From assembly GCA_964400355.1 (NCBI GenBank), contig CAYNTO010000011.1, positions 1 through 64,000 on the forward strand: a stretch of DNA of 64,000 bases, written 5' to 3'. Source of the DNA: JACKAL01 sp964400355 (GTDB lineage: Bacteria > Bdellovibrionota > Bdellovibrionia > Bdellovibrionales > JAGQZY01). Positions 63,435 to 64,000 of this stretch are shown piece after piece. A program made the translations under genes and the position numbers. How positions within the stretch are numbered: the first letter of the stretch is position 1; every line of letters begins with the position of its first letter. The notes beneath the pieces are model-generated. The model had not been told where the DNA came from, did not search any database, and saw only the letters and a list, made by a program, of their open reading frames with translations.

Positions 63435-63544
63435 GTGTTCTCCCAGGTGCCCAAGAGCGGGCGGCAGTGATTCTTTGTAGGCGAAATATCGTACAACTTG
63501 ATGCAAAAGAAAAGGTTCTATGACCCGGTTGACGAGGCACGTTG

Positions 63545-63560
63545 ATAGGGGCGCCCCTAT
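63545..63560. repeat. 16-base perfect palindrome upstream of putA
   Basis: ataggggc/gcccctat without spacer, between putA and the next leftward gene (putA starts at 63434). A two-fold symmetric protein site is possible. Confidence 0.6.
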
Positions 63561-63569
63561 TAGATCCGT

Positions 63570-64000
63570 TTAGGAGATAAAATTCCATTGGCTATTGGCG
63601 TACTCAAACACTTTGAACTCGGCACAGCCAAAAAAAGAATAGGGGGCAAAAACCTGTTGGGGGCCTTCGAGGAGCAAAACCGCATGCTGCAACCAATCGG
63701 AGTGGCTGCACACGAGAACTGTTTGGGGTTCGGAGCGCGGGAGGGAATCGAGAAACCGCGATATACGGCGGGTGAAATCGCTGGGGGCTTCGATCTGGCG
63801 CATCTGATCCACTTCGTTGGTGATTTCCACCGCAGTGCCAGCCGCTTTGACCAGTGGTTCGATAGTTTGGAGCGCGCGGCGTTTGGGAGAGCAGTAAATG
63901 CGTTCGATGCCTGCAAACTCTTTGGCGTGTGCTAGAGCGAGAGCCTGCTCCAACCCCTTAGGGGAGAGAGGAACATCGCTGAATCCTGGGCTGCGGTCGC
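63570..64000 (-). CDS. Histidine phosphatase family protein (5' end outside window)
   Basis: The frame is open to the window edge, so the start is missing. The visible part runs DRSPGFSDVPLSPKGLEQA, then IYCSPKRRALQTIEPL and VCSHSDWLQHAVLL (second catalytic His), the pattern of phosphoglycerate-mutase-like phosphatases. The first catalytic RHG lies off the edge. Substrate unknown. Leftward, ending 136 bases before putA. Confidence 0.85.
   Translation of the reverse strand, partial: DRSPGFSDVPLSPKGLEQALALAHAKEFAGIERIYCSPKRRALQTIEPLVKAAGTAVEITNEVDQMRQIEAPSDFTRRISRFLDSLPRSEPQTVLVCSHSDWLQHAVLLLEGPQQVFAPYSFFGCAEFKVFEYANSQWNFIS

Overview
The window looks like a chromosomal segment from a Gram-negative bacterium of the Bdellovibrionota (Bdellovibrio-like) type. 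The pointers are many predicted lipoproteins, several with the long hydrophobic stretch ending FQNC; numerous secreted proteins and outer-membrane barrels; a TamA/TamB pair; several secreted cell-wall enzymes; a CHASE2 adenylate cyclase; and a two-domain PutA. This placement is inferred from protein style and not from a marker gene. No rRNA, tRNA, CRISPR array, integrase or transposase was seen, and no stretch longer than about 300 bases lacks a gene.

Layout. 1-3150: end of an unidentified gene, then a leftward overlapping operon of a PhyH-type dioxygenase, a short-chain dehydrogenase and a family 2 glycosyltransferase. A 100-N gap lies in the dehydrogenase gene and is flanked by the same 55 bases on each side, so the gene is probably intact. 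3.4-6.3 kb: cysteine-rich lipoprotein, GT-C/TPR membrane protein and TPR lipoprotein. 6.3-9.2 kb: small leftward genes. 9.2-10 kb: SRPBCC/ArsR divergent pair with a palindromic operator candidate. 10-12 kb: HflX GTPase and a TerB-like protein. 12.1-13.6 kb: an AT-rich two-gene cassette whose first protein resembles AbiGi of abortive-infection systems; this is the best candidate for a poorly described system. 13.8-17.4 kb: cold-shock protein, VF530 protein, FQNC lipoprotein, terminase-small-subunit-like protein and glycosyltransferase.

17.5-24.9 kb: TamA-TamB, a UvrD/Rep helicase and an outer-membrane protein. 25-29.4 kb: luciferase-like monooxygenase, methyltransferase-like protein, small secreted protein, MscS channel and a radical-SAM twitch protein, all rightward with two one-base overlaps. 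29.4-33 kb leftward: 2-oxoglutarate hydroxylase-like protein coupled to an alginate-lyase-like lipoprotein, and an M2 (ACE-type) peptidase. 33-42.1 kb: chalcone-isomerase-like protein, lipoprotein, CHASE2 adenylate cyclase, large lipoprotein, then a leftward FecR / TPR-barrel operon. 42.3-48.9 kb: nuclease/phosphatase-fold lipoprotein, lytic transglycosylase coupled to a PilZ protein, barrel protein, FQNC lipoprotein, and a secreted extensin/M15-type peptidase with a small secreted partner.

49-64 kb: acetyl-CoA synthetase, MerC-like protein, Fis-type regulator, lipoproteins, SixA phosphatase, GNAT, OsmC, DUF486 protein, L,D-transpeptidase lipoprotein, PutA and a partial histidine phosphatase. 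Several genes end in a terminator that begins at or overlaps the stop codon, including two copies of one 27-base element.
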